A stretch of 64,000 bases of DNA from positions 12,898,501 to 12,962,500 of the forward strand of contig OY987268.1 of assembly GCA_963920665.1 (NCBI GenBank). The letters are read 5' to 3'. Below, in pieces: positions 22,347-33,929 of the stretch (its first letter is position 1; every line of letters starts with the position of its first letter). The notes under the pieces were generated by a model. The model was not told where the DNA came from, made no database searches, and saw nothing but the letters and a program-made list of their open reading frames with translations. The DNA is from Straminergon stramineum. Its lineage: Eukaryota; Streptophyta; Bryopsida; Hypnales; Calliergonaceae. The position numbers and the translations under genes are program-made.

Positions 22347-23606
22347 CCCCTTAAGGACCAAATGGTGTTTTTAGCAACGTAGCGATTTGGGGTAGCTTAC
22401 TACGGATGGAATTTTTATTTTTTTTCTTTGAAATTTTCACACAACATGTGCTCAAGAAGTGACTTTAAGGCCCAAAAATTTTCATAACATTTGAATACAT
22501 GATTAAAAAGTTTTTGTATGATATGTAGTTTTTATTGCTCCGTGGGCAACTTGGGCAACAAAAAAACTTCTTTAAAAATCACTTTTTTTTTTAAATAAAA
22601 ATTTGAAATTGGTCTTCTAGATTTATATATTCTAGAGAACTATGAATCATTCCATTTTGATTTATGAGATGAAAGTTATGAAGAGTTCTAGTTGTGGGTA
22701 GTTATGGAATCTCCACTCTAAAATAAATTTTGAAGACCTTTATTTAACTCAATTTTCAATATTTTTGGAAAAAAATAAAAACTTTAGGTCTAGATTGTTT
22801 ATTACAACATTACATCATTGGGATTGGCATTTTTCAATTCTACAAATAAATTGTTCACAATTTAGTATTTTGAATCATTCTCATTAAGGGACATTTGAGG
22901 GCTCTAAGACCCCGTTTTAGGGTTGTTCCCTGCATTGTTCCCTGTGCTGCCAGAAATTGGGAACCAATCCATAATGGGCTGAATTTTCAAATTTTTCGAA
23001 TTTTTTAAAAAAAATTCCAAAAAATTTCTATAATGTGCTGATAAACTTAAAACTGAATTTTTTTAAAATTCAAAATTTTTTTTTTTAAAATAATTAAAAT
23101 CTATATTGTTTTCTGACGTGCAAGCACTATTGTGGCAAGTTCCTTCAACTTGGGGACTCAAGATAACTCACAGGCTCTTGGAGCCCTCAAATTTCATCTA
23201 ATGGTACTTTTCTCTATTGACTAATTTTTTCCTATATGTTGTACAATTCCAAATAATCTAAAAGAATTCAAGCATGTAGCCAACTTGACTTGAAGAATGA
23301 ATCCAAAGAGTTACAACCATTTTGGACATTTTTTCATAATAATCTAACCTTGTAAAGTGCATCTGCCTGGATTTTTGCAGGGCCCAAAAAAGGCTTCTTG
23401 TCAATTTAATCGCTAATATCTTGCAATCTACACGGTGAAAATTTCTGAAATTTTTTCTACATCTTCTCAAACCAGCGTAATACAAGATCCTACGGTTACA
23501 TGTGTCCAAAAATGTATTTTTCTAAAATTTGGTACTTGTACTAAAAATGGCAGTTTTGGAGCATTTTTGGTGAAAACATAGTCTAATACATTTCGGAGTT
23601 AGTCTC
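22347..23606 (+). mobile_element. TTAA-bounded element, member D, right end lost
   Basis: It begins TTAA-CCCCTTAAGGACCAAAT (TTAA at 22343-22346) and follows the same interior order as members A and B: GAATCATTCCATTTTGAT, the CAATCTACACGGT box, and GTTACATGTGTCC near the end. It stops matching near 23606, without the GGGGTTAA end. A separate 300-bp insert interrupts it at 22893-23192. There is no coding frame. Confidence 0.7.
22893..23192. mobile_element. 300-bp insert with inverted ends inside member D
   Basis: The ends are ATTTGAGGGCTCTAAGA and the complement of ATTTGAGGGCTCCAAGA. Members A and B lack this sequence at the matching point (after GAATCATTCTC). The target duplication is not clear, so the superfamily is open; it looks like a MITE. 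Confidence 0.55.
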
Positions 23607-23917
23607 TTCCATCCATGTACCCTTACAAGTATACAATTCTACAGCCATGGCTGTTCTAGTGCTACATACCAAAACCCCACCAATTTTCAAGCAGCCTAAC
23701 AGAGGGAACCACGCTCAGACTCCCACTTGAACACATGCTCAGTGCACATACCATAATTACTACGGTGAGCATCCAAGAGCACCGAGGGGCATCTCCCTCG
23801 CTTGTAAGACACTCTCCAGCGACGAAATGACACACCACAGAAGTACTACTCCACAGGCAAGAACAACGTCACAGGTATGAGAGCACTGCCTCATCTTCTT
23901 CCTTCCTGTGTGCATAA

Positions 23918-24205
23918 GCTCTTAAGCTCATAGGACACACTTCAGAAACGCCGGAGCTCAAGAACCGCCAACAAACTGATGCAGAGGGGCAAGTAAAACT
24001 TAAGCTTGCTCTAGAAAAGTTGGAGAGGCTGTTGGGGTTTGAGCAAGACGATGGGCATCGTCAGAAGAGGGCCAATGGGGAGCCTGGCACGATGGTGGCG
24101 TACCTGTGGTCAGGAGTGGCTGTACTGGCACCCATAGTGGCGGACTTCCAGACGAGAATAAGGTTGCGTGAGGACCACGCACAGGAGGGCCCAGCCAGTG
24201 TGAAG
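23918..24205 (+). other. GC-rich open segment, possible exon or captured gene fragment
   Basis: The frame is open from 23918 to the stop at 24236-24238, at roughly half GC, whereas the surroundings are about one third GC. The protein reads ...SETPELKNRQQTDAEGQ, a charged helix (LKLALEKLERLLGFEQDD), then a weakly hydrophobic stretch (YLWSGVAVLAPIVADF) and a charged tail (TRIRLREDHAQEG). CTCATAG at 23926-23932 could be an acceptor, and GTATGAG at about 23875 a donor of an earlier exon. An inverted-repeat element begins at 24206 and cuts into it. I do not recognise the protein. It could be a gene broken by that element or a fragment carried by a transposon. Confidence 0.35.
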
Positions 24206-25051
24206 TACCCTACGTTGGGGTCAGATTCATTAAGGTAAAACAGCCCATTACAGACCAAATGGGGGGTTTACCCTCTTGTCATTTCTGAATTTTTTTACTT
24301 TTTTTTCCAGAGAAAATCAAGTGACGGAAATGGCGAGAGCATTTGAAATTATATTTTTTTGACAAAGTGTGAATTTGTTATGAATTTTTTAAGTGTTCAA
24401 CCCATCACAGCCTGTAGACTATCCCAAAACCAACAAAAACTAATCCATAACACTCATCTTACTTACCTATTACAGTCACAATATTTTCTAACACAGAAGA
24501 CCTGAAAAAGGCACTTCCTGCAATGAACTAACACTAAAAAGTTGAAAGTTCCTATTGCAGTCACTAATTACTCCATTCCAGTTAGCTAAGACATTGAATG
24601 TGGCCCAAATCTCAAAAATTAAAAGAAAAATGTAATGGGCTCATTCATGGAGTTCTGTAATAGGCAAAAGTTCCATAATGGGTTGTATTACCTTAGACCC
24701 CATATGAAATCATTTTTTTTTCGGTTTATTTTCCTCTGGTTAACTCAATATAGGATTTCTGGAGTGTCATTCTACAGGATTCGGAATATCTTATGACCTT
24801 TAGCATAGTTGAGAATATTCTATGGCCTTAGTTTCACAATATTATTGGCACCTAGGGCTTTATCAATACTTGTGATTTTACTACTACTCATGGCTTTGGG
24901 TTCATGGTTTTTTTGAGGATTCAGATTGTTTTATTAATGTGTTTTCCACTATTCAATTATGTCATGTTATAATTTTTGAAAATTTCATTAGACACCATAT
25001 TTATTTATATTTTGACTTAATTTTTAATGAATCTGACCCTAGCATAGGGTA
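24206..25051. mobile_element. Element with 28-bp inverted ends
   Basis: Arms 24206-24233 and 25024-25051 are inverted copies with about four mismatches. Both start TACCCTA and share GGGTCAGATTCATTAA. A second inverted pair lies inside (24231-24253 with 24673-24695, sharing TAAGGTAA.AC). No target duplication is obvious and there is no transposase. The two nested pairs suggest either one element within another or one element with compound ends. Confidence 0.55.
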
Positions 25052-27063
25052 GTTGGCATATGGTAATTTAGTGTACACTAGTGTGCCTTGTGCCATTGGT
25101 ATAGTCAAAATAAAAGTGAAGTAATTTTCTAATTTTTTAATTCAAAAAAAATTCAAAATTCAATAACTTTCACAACGTAGGTTCAAATGCCATGAAACAA
25201 GAATTTTTTTCTTTCAAAATCTAACAATGTAGATGTTTAAGGAACTTGCTTATTAGTGTGCTAACAATTTTGATTGTAAAATTTTATAGGAGTTGTGAGA
25301 TGATAACAAGAGAAATGTGCATATCCTATTTTTTTTATGATGCCCCTTCACACAATATTTGAGAAATTTGCATATAAGAGTTTGGGGGTATTGGAAGTGA
25401 CATGAACAACTAAAAATTCTAATAGCACACTAAAATGCACTTCCAAAAAACTTAATTTCAAATGAAGAGCTACCAAATTCATTACACAATTCACCTTGCA
25501 ATTGTTGAAATGCGATTTTTTTCATGAGTAGATATTGCAAATAACTCCCAATCAACACTTGAATGCTTTAATTTTCAATGGAGAAAACCAAAAAAAATAC
25601 TTTACTCTTTCCAATGGGACCATTTTCAAAGCAAATGGATAAAGACAATTTTTTAGGTCTCAAATCAAGTGAAATTGGCAAACTTTATTCAAGGCGGGAA
25701 ATGAAGTATAATGGCAAGCTTTACAATTCACTAGTGGTACATACATGCCTTCGAAGACCTCTCAAAAATGAAATAATTACCCTTTTCAATGAAAAATTAA
25801 AGTTTTCAATGATTCACCTTCAAAATTGCCTATAATTTTTGTTTGAAATGGATAAAGGAATATAATTTTCCATACCAAAAAAAGCCTAAAATATCAGATC
25901 AACCATATAGAGTCAATTGGACTATTAGGGATTAAAGGACGTTGCAAGCCCTACGGGCAATTTGAAAGTCAAAACCTGAATTTCCATGTAATTCTTGATT
26001 TCAAATTCTTTTGAAATTGACTATAAAAATTTTGCTCCAATAATCTACTTCTTATTTCATTTTCATTTTTTTCAAAATGATGAAATTTAGACTTTTTGTG
26101 ACACTTTGAAGATAGCATCTTGAAAGCTCAAATCACCCCTCTTTTGAATTATTTCTATCAAATTTTTCTTGGCGTGAGCTCTAGCAATACAACAATTTAT
26201 ACCGCGATGTTTTGTCACTATTATTTCCATTTTTTCAATAGATATTTTATAAGATTTAAAACATTTTGTAATTTCTATGATTTTTACAAATTTATATTTT
26301 TTTTCAAATATAAAATTCAATTTGATGTTTTTAATTATGAAAAAAAAATGAGGATAAATCCTGCATGTGAAAAATATCAAAATTTTGAAATGTGTATTTT
26401 AACTACTTAAACCCTTGTCTGAAGACAACATGGCACCTCTAATCCTGCCTGAATCACTTTGACCATGAACTACTCACATTAAAAAGGGACTTTGTATGAA
26501 AAGAAATGAAGTCATCACACTGGATGCAAATAGTATGTGGGTGCAAATTTCAGAATTTCATTTACATCTAATTTTGTATGAAACTTCAGGGTGACTGTAT
26601 TGTACTTTAATTTATTATACTGTACATGCTTGACTGAGCTGTGGCATTTGAACTTCCACTCTTGCTAAGCTTAAGCTTTCAGTTACTTCCTAAAAGTTTT
26701 TTTGTTTTTTTTGAAACAAATGAAACTAGTTCCATTGCAGAAGGAATACTTCCTAAGTTAAGTTAGACTGGGTCCTTGCAGGTCAGCCATTGTAGATTTT
26801 GTGTTGAAAATATTCCTTCGTACATGTGATATTAAGTTACCTGATTTTGCTGTGGCCTAGGGTGAACTTCCACATTTGAGGAATTAAAGGTGGAAGCACA
26901 GGGGTTCTACTATCATTTATTTTAGGCAGCACAGAAAGCATAATCACTGGAAAGATGGAGCTATTTCTATCCATGTGAATGGATAAAATTTACAATTTAT
27001 GGATGAAGTTTTGTTTATTCATCCAGAATGGTGTACATTCATCCAAAAGAGAGTGATATTGTC
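25052..27063. other. Repeat-like non-coding DNA; no gene seen
   Basis: AT-rich with long A and T runs. A TTAGGGATTAA word at about 25926 may be the worn end of another TTAA element, but I could not place its other end. A GAAACAAATGAAACTAGTTCCATTG word at about 26714 resembles the repeats at 32140 and 32540. Confidence 0.4.
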
Positions 27064-27067
27064 TTAA

Positions 27068-27992
27068 CCCCTAAAGGACCAAGGTGTGTTTTTTGGCAAC
27101 ATAACTTTTTTGGGCAGGTACGTGTGACTAGAGATTTCCATGTTTTTGACCCAAACTTTAATAGAAGGTGTGGACGAGGAATATCTTTCATGTGCACTAA
27201 ATTTCAGGGCATTTGGAAATATGAGTCAAAAGTTATAGCCTAATATGTAGTTTGTTTCTCAACTCGGGCAGTCTGGGCAGATCTGAAAAAATCATTTTTT
27301 TCAAAAATAAAAATTTAAAATTGGTTTTCTAGATTTATATATGCATAGAAAGCTTTGAATCATTCCATTTTGATCAATGAGTCAAAAGTTATGAGATGTT
27401 TTAGTTTGCGGGCAAGTATGGATTCCCTACTCTAAAATAAACTTTGAAGACCGTTATTTAACTCAATTTTCAATATTTTTTGAAAAAAATAAAATCATTA
27501 GATGTAGATTGTTTATTACAACATTCCAACCATTGGGATTGGGATTTTTCAATTTCATTAATAAATTGTTAACAATTTAGTATTTTGAATCATTCTCTAC
27601 ATCTTTCTACTTACTATTTTTTTCCTATATGTTGCACAATTCCAAATGATCTGAAAATTTTCAAGCATGTAGCCAACTTGCCTTGAAGAATGGATCCAAA
27701 GAAGAACCACCATTTTGGACATTTTTTCATACAAATGTGACCTTGTGAAGTGCAGCTGCCCGTTTTTTCACAGGGCTCAAAAAATGATTTTTGTCACTTC
27801 AAATGCTAATATCTTGCAATCTACACGATGGAATTTTCTGAAATTTTTTCCACACCTTCTCAATCTAGTTTACTACAAGATCCTACGGTTACATGTGTCC
27901 AAAAACTATATTTTTCAAAAATTTGGTACTTGTATTAGAAATGGCAGTTTTTGAGGGGTTTTGGTCATAACGTAGTCAAGGAACTTTAGGGG
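27068..27992 (+). mobile_element. TTAA-bounded element, member A
   Basis: TTAA (27064-27067) is followed by CCCCTAAAGGACCAAGG. GGAACTTTAGGGG precedes TTAA (27993-27996). The 925 bp differ from member B by only a few percent, while the flanks differ completely, which shows transposition rather than block duplication. The longest frame is 79 codons and is not convincing. The TTAA target and CCC ends suggest a piggyBac-type transposase supplied in trans; this is inference. Confidence 0.8.
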
Positions 27993-28170
27993 TTAAGAAT
28001 GGGTAGTAAATTAGTGATTTCATCCATTGAAAAGCAAGAATATTTCACCAAATATTCTCTCTAAAAAATTTCATTTCTTTTTAGCAAAAATTCACTCAAA
28101 AAAACAACCCTATAGAAGCACTACTTGCACTTGAAACTTGGTTAGCAAAGTTATTTTCGTGGAACTTTAA

Positions 28171-29083
28171 CCCCTAAAGGACCATTGTACCTTCAGGGGA
28201 CAAATGAGATTTCGGGTAGGTACCTACGGTCTCAATTTTTGTCCTGATTTTTTGAAACTTTTTATAAAGATATAAAAATTGATTAGCTTCATGAGAATAT
28301 AATTTTTTTTCATTTGGTGCCCGGGAACAAAAGTTATGCCCACATAAGCTCAAAACAAGCGAGAGGGGATAGCAAAAAAAAGTTTCAAAAATTTGAATTT
28401 TTTTATTTTTTTCCCTTATAGATTGTATTTTTTTCTACATGTAAAGCTTTGATTCATTCCATTTGGATTTGTTATGAGAAAGTTATAGACAATCTTGTTT
28501 TTCGGGCACTTAGAGCATCTTCCTGAAAAAATAACTTGTAGGATTCATTTCTGAATGCAATTTTTACAATTTTTACAAAAAAGGTCCTTATTGTTTCATT
28601 TGCCTTCTAGAACAATCTCACCATTGGAATTAGTGAATTTTTATTGCATCTTAGAGATATTAATAATTTGGATTTCCCTTCTATCTTGTACCTACTTCTA
28701 CTTAACAATTTTTTAAAGAATTAAAATTAATTTTTTTTGTATTTTATTTTTTTTCATAGACTCTCAACTCAATTCTCCACCATGAAGATTTAAAGCTCAA
28801 AACTTTGTAGTGCAAAAAATTTAAGTTAAGAAGGGTTAAAGTCAAATAACCTAGTCCTGCAATGTGTAGAAAAACTTGTTTTCTTCACTTTAAATGCAGA
28901 TATCTTGCAATCTATGCGGTCAAAATTTCTGAAATTTTTTCCACACATTTTCATACTATTTAGGTGTAAGATTCTATGGTTAGATGTGAAAAAAATAAAA
29001 ATTTCCAATTTTTTTACTCTTTGCTCTAAAAATGGCAGTTTTGAGTGTTTTTTCGCAGAAAAAAAGCCTTGGTCCTTTAGGGG
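28171..29083 (+). mobile_element. TTAA-bounded element, member C
   Basis: It has the best-preserved ends in the window: CCCCTAAAGGACCA at the left and TGGTCCTTTAGGGG at the right, exact complements, between TTAA at 28167-28170 and TTAA at 29084-29087. The interior is a diverged version of members A and B and keeps the CAATCTA..CGGTCAAAATTTCTGAAA box at about 28909. Length is 913 bp with no coding frame. It lies about 170 bp after member A. Confidence 0.85.
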
Positions 29084-29351
29084 TTAATACTTCTTCTTGT
29101 CATGTAGGTTTGATTCACCTCTTACTGCTCAACCCTTAAAGAACATTTCATGTTTGGACTTGGTCAAACTTCATTAAATGTCAAGCCTAAGGTGTATGAT
29201 TTATTTTCAACAATGTTAAGCATTTCAGCATATGTCCGATTGAATCATGGTGGGGGGCATAATTTTCTCCGGTCAATGAATAGAAATAATGAAGATTGTA
29301 CTCTTTCTTGATAATTTTTCATCAAACAAGTTTGGAATTAGAAGAAATTAA

Positions 29352-29920
29352 TCCCTAAAGTCCAAAGGCATATTTTGAGCAGAAATTGTGAAAAATTGCT
29401 ACTTTTTAGGGCAGCAAGAAAAAAATGAAAAGAAAAAGTTTTTTTCCAAAATTCAACCATACAAATTTGTACTAAACTACTATGAGAATGTGTGGAAAAA
29501 AGTTCAAAACCTTTGACCGCACGGATTGAAAGATTATAATGTTGGAAGTTAGAAGAATAAGTGTTTTTTTCGACCTTGCCCAATGGGGCCAACATCCTTT
29601 AACTCCTCCTAGAGTAAGATTTTTACACTACACATGGTTATTTTTTGGACATTTGCATCTTGTATCATGTAAGCTATATACCTACCAAAATTTAGAAGTA
29701 AATGAGGAGTTTTGCAAAAGCTACCCAATCAAAAGAAATAGTTTAGGGTAGCATAACTTTTGATCCAGGCATCAATAAAAGAACACGATATTCCCACTTA
29801 GGGCTGCATGTTCACACTTTGTGTCAAAATTTGAAGAACATCCAATCAAAATTGACTTCATAGGAACCTACCCAGATTCTCAATTGTTTGTTCAATGGAC
29901 AATTGTCCTCTAGGAAGTAA
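29352..29920 (-). mobile_element. TTAA-bounded element, partial member I, reverse orientation
   Basis: TTAA (29348-29351) is followed by TCCCTAAAGTCCAAAGGC, the right end of the family read in reverse. The interior includes the complement of the CACGGTCAAA...TTTTTTCCACA box at about 29490-29530. The far end is doubtful: a worn GTCCTCTAGGAAGTAA lies near 29908. Confidence 0.45.
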
Positions 29921-30343
29921 GGAAGTGTATATTATTGTTTGACTTGTTCTTGATGTATATACAAACCTATTTTCAAAAAGGACAAAACTAAAAATTGATC
30001 TTAGCAACTTCATTAGGTGACAATTTGTTATTTGTCACACAATAATGAAGTTACTAAGACCGCATCATATTCCCCTCATTCATGAAAATAGATCACCCTA
30101 TCTTGCGCAAATGGATTGGAGTTGGAAACATGTTGTATACCTTATGACGAATGAGACACTAGTAGAATTGTCAAAAAATTACAACCTTGATTGTAGATAT
30201 TGATGTGGGTTGAGAAAAGCACAATATTTCTAACATTTGTTACAATAACATGACAAAACAAAAATCTCAAAAACTTGGTGTTGGTAGTAAGAGAACTACA
30301 TTTGATTGTATCCCAAGAAGCAATTGAGCAATGTTCCTACCAA
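29921..30343. other. Short non-coding spacer
   Basis: This AT-rich spacer lies between two TTAA-family members. Nothing was recognised in it. Confidence 0.4.
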
Positions 30344-31256
30344 CCCCTAGAGGACCAAGTATCCCCTTGGGACACTACAAAGTTTAGTTAGGTTCCTATG
30401 ATCTCAATTTCTAATGTGATTTTTTTGAAACTTTTTTTGAAGATAGAAAGATACATTAGCTTTTGGAGAACATAATTTTTTTTCCAATCAATGCCCGAAA
30501 GCAAAAGTTATGCCACCTAATTCGAAAACAAAGGTCATTGTAAAGTACATAAATGTCAAATAAAAATTTTAAATTTTTATTTCTCTTGGATTTTTTTTGT
30601 CTATATGAAAAGATTCAATTCATTATAATTGGGACTTGTAATGAGAAAGTCTTAGGCAATCTTGTACATGTTTTGAGCAATCTAAGCATCTTCTTGAAAA
30701 AATAACTTATAGGATTTATTTTTTAATGTAATTTTCTTAGTTTTTTCCAAAAAGAATTTTTCACAAGGTTAAGTTTCCTTGCATTCCTAGAACAATCTCA
30801 CTGTTGGGATTATTGTGTTTCAATTCCATCTTAGAGTTATTAATGATTTCAATTTTTGTTTAATCTCAAACCTATATTCTACTGAACAATTTTTTAGAGA
30901 ATGAAAATTTAGTGAATTTTTTTGAATTTTTTTCCTGAACTTCCAATTCAATTTCACAACAATTTTTTTGCTTAATTCAAAATTTGTAGTACAAAAAATC
31001 TTAGTTGGAAACATTCAAAGTCAAAAGATCTAATTACAGAAGGAGCAAAATACTTATTTTCTTCACTTGAAACATGGATAGACATCTTGCAATCTTTGTG
31101 GCCAAAGTTTTTGAAATTCTATCACACGTTCTTAAAATTGTCTAGTGCAAGATCCTACAATTAGATATCGAAAAAAATGAATTTTCAAATATTTGCATCT
31201 TGCAATAGAAATTGAATGCTTTTTGCCAAAAGAAAAATGCCTTAATTCTTAAGGGG
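30344..31256 (+). mobile_element. TTAA-bounded element, member E
   Basis: It begins CCCCTAGAGGACCAAGT and ends CTTAATTCTTAAGGGG. The flanking target words have drifted (CCAA on the left, TGAA on the right). The interior follows member C closely in order (ATAATTTTTTTTCCAAT, CAATCTTGT, TTCTAGAACAATCTCAC). Length is 913 bp, the same as member C. More mutated, so probably older. Confidence 0.7.
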
Positions 31257-32037
31257 TGAAATTACTTTAATTCTTTGTGGGAAGTCAAGAGAGTCACTAT
31301 TCTAAATTCTCTTTTTAGGAATTATTTGAAGACTATCTCTGAATAAACTATGAAAAATCAAAGTGCCAAAAAACAACCGCAGGCTCTTATTCTAGGCTCT
31401 CATGAATAGAGACAAATACTTTATTTTTACACAAGAATTTGTAGGAGAAGAGTAGAAAAGACCACAATTAGATGCAATCACCTTAGCAAACAAACAATCA
31501 TCCTAAACCTCCTCTAAGAGAAGGATTACCAAATAAAATTAACCTCAAATGCTCACATTTCAAGGATGCTATCCAGAATCACTCACCTTGCTCCTGGAAA
31601 TTTGAAGCTCCTCCAGATTTACAAACCTTGACATTGAGCAATGGAGACAAAAGATTTGAGCATTCTCAAACAATGAGCTGAGTTGATAGTCCAAAAATTA
31701 CAGTTCAACTTCAGTAAAAACTAGAGCAAATTGGAAGCATTAAATCAAGGTGTTTGCAGCATCCGTACCCGCAAGATTTCCTTTTTCTTTCTTTTTACCC
31801 GCCAGATTCTTGATATCTGGCTTCTTGGAAGCTTATAGTCGATTATAATAACCTCTGTAACATAATTTGATAAGTATTAATTCTTCATTTCATTGTTCCA
31901 TTTCATTGATTCATTCATTCTTTACAAAAAATCTGAACCCTGCAAAAGGCAGTTTCAGTTTCAGCACCCCTGCAGTGCAAATACAGAACAAATTTAAAAT
32001 ATGAATGAATTAATTAAATTTCAAATTGCCCATCTGA
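31257..32037. other. Non-coding spacer
   Basis: No gene or terminal repeat was recognised. Base composition becomes less AT-rich toward the right. Confidence 0.35.
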
Positions 32038-32137
32038 TGTGGCACTAGTAGCTGTCCCGGTAGCTTAGTTCTCATGCTGCTCCAAACCACCTACAGTGGT
32101 GCTCAAGTGATTTTATTCGTTTCCTCAAACGTGTTAT

Positions 32138-32250
32138 TTTTTTTTGGTGAAACACATGGACAATTTCCATTGATAAGGGGGAAACATACACAGAACCAGA
32201 GAACAAGTCCTTGGCCGCAATTTTTAAGTTTTAAGAGCAAGGCAAAACAA
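32138..32250. repeat. Direct repeat, left unit
   Basis: From GAAACACATGGACAATTTCC through AACAAGTCC to TTTTTAAGTTTT, this unit matches 32538-32630 in the same orientation. Both begin with a T run and look like two insertions of one dispersed repeat, possibly a SINE or the end of a LINE. Confidence 0.6.
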
Positions 32251-32525
32251 GGAACAGGGCAAGGGAACAGTGGGGGCCCCAACCAGCTCGGACCAACCCA
32301 ATCCAGGTCAGGAGAGAGACAGGCCGGAAGCCTAAGCCACCCGGGAGGAAGGGAGAGATCTCAAGGCTGAAAGACTCTCAAGAGAAGCATCCCATTTGGG
32401 GATGATTCAACTTCCAATGCACCTGCTGCTGTGCTCTGACACCAAAAAAATCAAACTGAAGCCATGTGTTGTCGAAACCATGAAGAAAAATGTTGACCTT
32501 GTCAGGATAGAGCTCACACAAATTC

Positions 32526-32635
32526 GCTGTATTTTTTTGTTTTTTGAAACACATGGACAATTTCCATTGATAGAGGAAACAGTACAAAGAACTAAGGGAA
32601 CAAGTCCCCGGTGGCAATTTTTTAAGTTTTCAGTC
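32526..32635. repeat. Direct repeat, right unit
   Basis: It is the partner of 32138-32250, with the same start after a T run and the same order of words but several substitutions. Between the two lies about 280 bp of unrelated sequence. Confidence 0.6.
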
Positions 32636-33001
32636 AACCTAACCACCAAACAAACCGAAAGAGCCAGAAGCTCACAGGAATGCAGTCACCAAACTGAACA
32701 AAACACAGCAAAACCAATCAGTGGAAGTTCCCCATCATAGGGGGAACCGGCTTCCATTGTAACCACAGATGGGATCGCTCTCCAAAGAACCTAGATCAAA
32801 TTCGCCGTTTTGAACCATGCCACCCTAGCATGGTTGATAAATGCTTCCCAAAGAACTAGCTCCAGTTTACAGAAGGACTGGGCCTCATTGTTGACAAACC
32901 TGTTATTTTTAGTTCCTACTGATCTGGTTCAGGCAACTGACTTGCCGGACAAAGTTGTGAGCTCTGGAATGGTAATGTAGGTAGCCTCGGGTTACCATTA
33001 A

Positions 33002-33925
33002 CCCCTAAAGGACCAAGGTGTGTTTTTTGGCAACATAACTTTTTTGGGCAGGTACGTGTGACTAGAGATTTCCATGTTTTTGGCCCAAACTTTACCAGAA
33101 GGTGTGGACGAGGAATATCTTTCATGTGCACTAAATTTCAGGGCATTTGGAAATATGAGTCAAAAGTTATAGCCTAATATGTAGTTTGTTTCTCAACTCG
33201 GGCAGTCTGGGCAGATCTGAAAAAATCATTTTTTTCAAAAATAAAAATTTAAAATTGGTTTTCTAGATTTATATATGCATAGAAAGCTTTGAATCATTCC
33301 ATTTTGATCAATGAGTCAAAAGTTATGAGATGTTTTAGTTTGCGGCAAGTATGGATTCTCTACTCTAAAATAAACTTTGAAGATCATTATTTAACTCAAT
33401 TTTCAATATTTTTTGAAAAAAATAAAATCATTAGATGTAGATTGTTTATTAAAACATTCCAACCATTGGGATTGGGATTTTTCAATTTCATTATTACATT
33501 GTTAACAATTTAGTATTTTGAATCATTCTCTACATCTTTCTACTTACTGTTTTTTTCCTATATGTTGCACAATTCCAAATGATCTGAAAATTTTCAAGCA
33601 TGTAGCCAACTTGCCTTGAAGAATGGATCCAAAGAAGAACCACCATTTTGGACATTTTTTCATACAAATGTGACCTTGTGAAGTGCAGCTGCCCGTTTTT
33701 TCACAAGGCTCAAAAAATGATTTTTGTCACTTCAAATACTAATATCTTGCAATCTACACGGTGGAATTTTCTGAAATTTTTTCCACACCTTCTCAATCTA
33801 GTTTACTACAAGATCCTATGGTTACATGTGTCCAAAAACTATATTTTTCAAAAATTTGGTACTTGTATTAAAAATGACAGTTTTTGAGGTTTTTTGGTGA
33901 TAACGTAGTCCAGGAACTTTAGGGG
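33002..33925 (+). mobile_element. TTAA-bounded element, member B
   Basis: It lies between TTAA at 32998-33001 and TTAA at 33926-33929, with the same ends as member A and only scattered substitutions over 924 bp. It sits in unrelated flanks (GGTTACCA before, GCGAAACAAC after). The pair A and B is the youngest in the window and defines the family's complete form. Confidence 0.85.
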
Positions 33926-33929
33926 TTAA

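Noticed and set aside
27715..27954. 79-codon frame shared by members A and B (27715 and 33648)
   Set aside because: It is conserved only because the two elements are recent copies. Other members do not keep the frame.
32036..32110. tRNA-like SINE head (GTCCCGGTAGCTTAGTT)
   Set aside because: It resembles an A box, but no acceptable B box follows at the right distance, and no cloverleaf forms.
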